DNA of 51,308 bases, taken from Phytophthora quininea (taxonomy: Eukaryota; Oomycota; Peronosporomycetes; Peronosporales; Peronosporaceae). The translations under genes were made by a program, and so were the position numbers. Shown one piece after another: positions 51,062 to 51,308 of this stretch. Numbering within the stretch: position 1 is the first letter of the stretch; each line of letters starts with the position of its first letter. The notes beneath the pieces are model-generated. The model had not been told where the DNA came from. It did no database searches and saw only the letters and a program-made list of their open reading frames with translations. The DNA lies in contig JAAVTG010000297.1 in the NCBI GenBank assembly GCA_011947345.1, positions 1-51,308 of the forward strand. The letters are read 5' to 3'.

Positions 51062-51122
51062 GCCCAGTCCCTCCCAAAAGCGATCTGGCACAGTTTAGAA
51101 ATTCGCTAATTGCTCGATCAAC

Positions 51123-51308
51123 ATGGACGCGACGCGGACGTCTGAGGCGTGGGCGGCGCTGGCGGACTCCACTGTGGGCTTCCTGTCGGGTCTGGAGAGC
51201 ACGCGCCAGGCTGTCACTAGTGCTGACGTCGCCAGGAAGACGGGCAAGAAGCGCGTGCGCAGGATTCAGCTGGAGCTGCCGTTTTTTAGAAACCAAGTGC
51301 GCGACTTG
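51123..51308 (+). CDS. Unknown protein, 5' part only
   Basis: ATG 51123 opens a frame that runs off the window end (62 codons visible). It begins MDATRTSEAWAALADSTVGF and later has a basic stretch KTGKKRVRR followed by ELPFFRNQVRDL. There is no signal peptide and no domain is recognisable in this length. The position behind inverted E2F-type sites hints at cell-cycle-regulated expression, but that rests on the promoter alone. Confidence 0.6.
   Translation, partial: MDATRTSEAWAALADSTVGFLSGLESTRQAVTSADVARKTGKKRVRRIQLELPFFRNQVRDL

Noticed and set aside
1..51308. tRNA, rRNA, riboswitch or CRISPR content
   Set aside because: No cloverleaf with tRNA consensus boxes, no rRNA stretch and no regularly spaced direct repeats were seen on either strand.

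Overview
The window reads as nuclear DNA of an oomycete, most likely a Phytophthora-like species. It has compact genes with very short GT-AG introns (57 to 73 nt where both splice sites are clear), a large set of TKL kinases with a membrane-anchored receptor layout, a three-domain secreted Kazal inhibitor, PIF/Harbinger transposon debris, and intergenic gaps that are often under 300 nt. No prokaryotic operon, tRNA, rRNA or CRISPR array was seen.

Layout. From 531 to 20641, plus an outlier at 30570-33021, lies a cluster of receptor-like genes in two subfamilies. Subfamily A (four genes, 531-8596, all minus) has a Ser/Thr-rich ectodomain, one TM segment and a TKL kinase; in three of the four a phase-1 intron lies just before the TM segment. 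Subfamily B (8820-20641 and 30570-33021) has a conserved Cys-containing ectodomain of about 220 residues that I do not recognise, a TM segment with an LxPII motif, and a TKL kinase. Members of B depart from this plan: one pseudokinase with HRD and DFG both changed, one ectodomain-less pseudokinase with GFD in place of DFG, one ectodomain-only protein directly beside it, and one kinase with a changed catalytic Asn.

After the cluster come a KCTD/T1-type BTB protein (20707-21784), a histidine acid phosphatase (21805-22931), a degenerate Harbinger element (23623-26644), a helicase-associated-domain (HA) gene fragment (26750-27560), a four-TM protein, a SAM methyltransferase and the Kazal inhibitor. 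The right half holds a mitochondrial PPR-like protein, a second histidine phosphatase, a hAT-like remnant, another HA fragment, glucosidase I (GH63) divergent from an OST3/OST6 subunit, a PH-START-EDR2 protein, a CXC-CXC-F-box nuclear protein, and the start of an unknown gene at the right edge.

How the genes fit together. Glucosidase I and OST3/OST6 act consecutively in ER N-glycosylation and share a 539-nt divergent promoter with inverted CCAAT boxes. The CXC-F-box gene and its divergent neighbour share a promoter with inverted E2F-type sites and a TTTGAA element. The receptor cluster looks like a set that has expanded and diversified locally.

Caution on quality. About 40 single-base frame breaks occur across almost all multi-domain genes, including genes expected to be essential. 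Nearly all look like a lost base, often in a 3-6 base run of G or C. I read these as sequence or assembly errors rather than pseudogenes, so many genes are annotated as one CDS spanning several frames.
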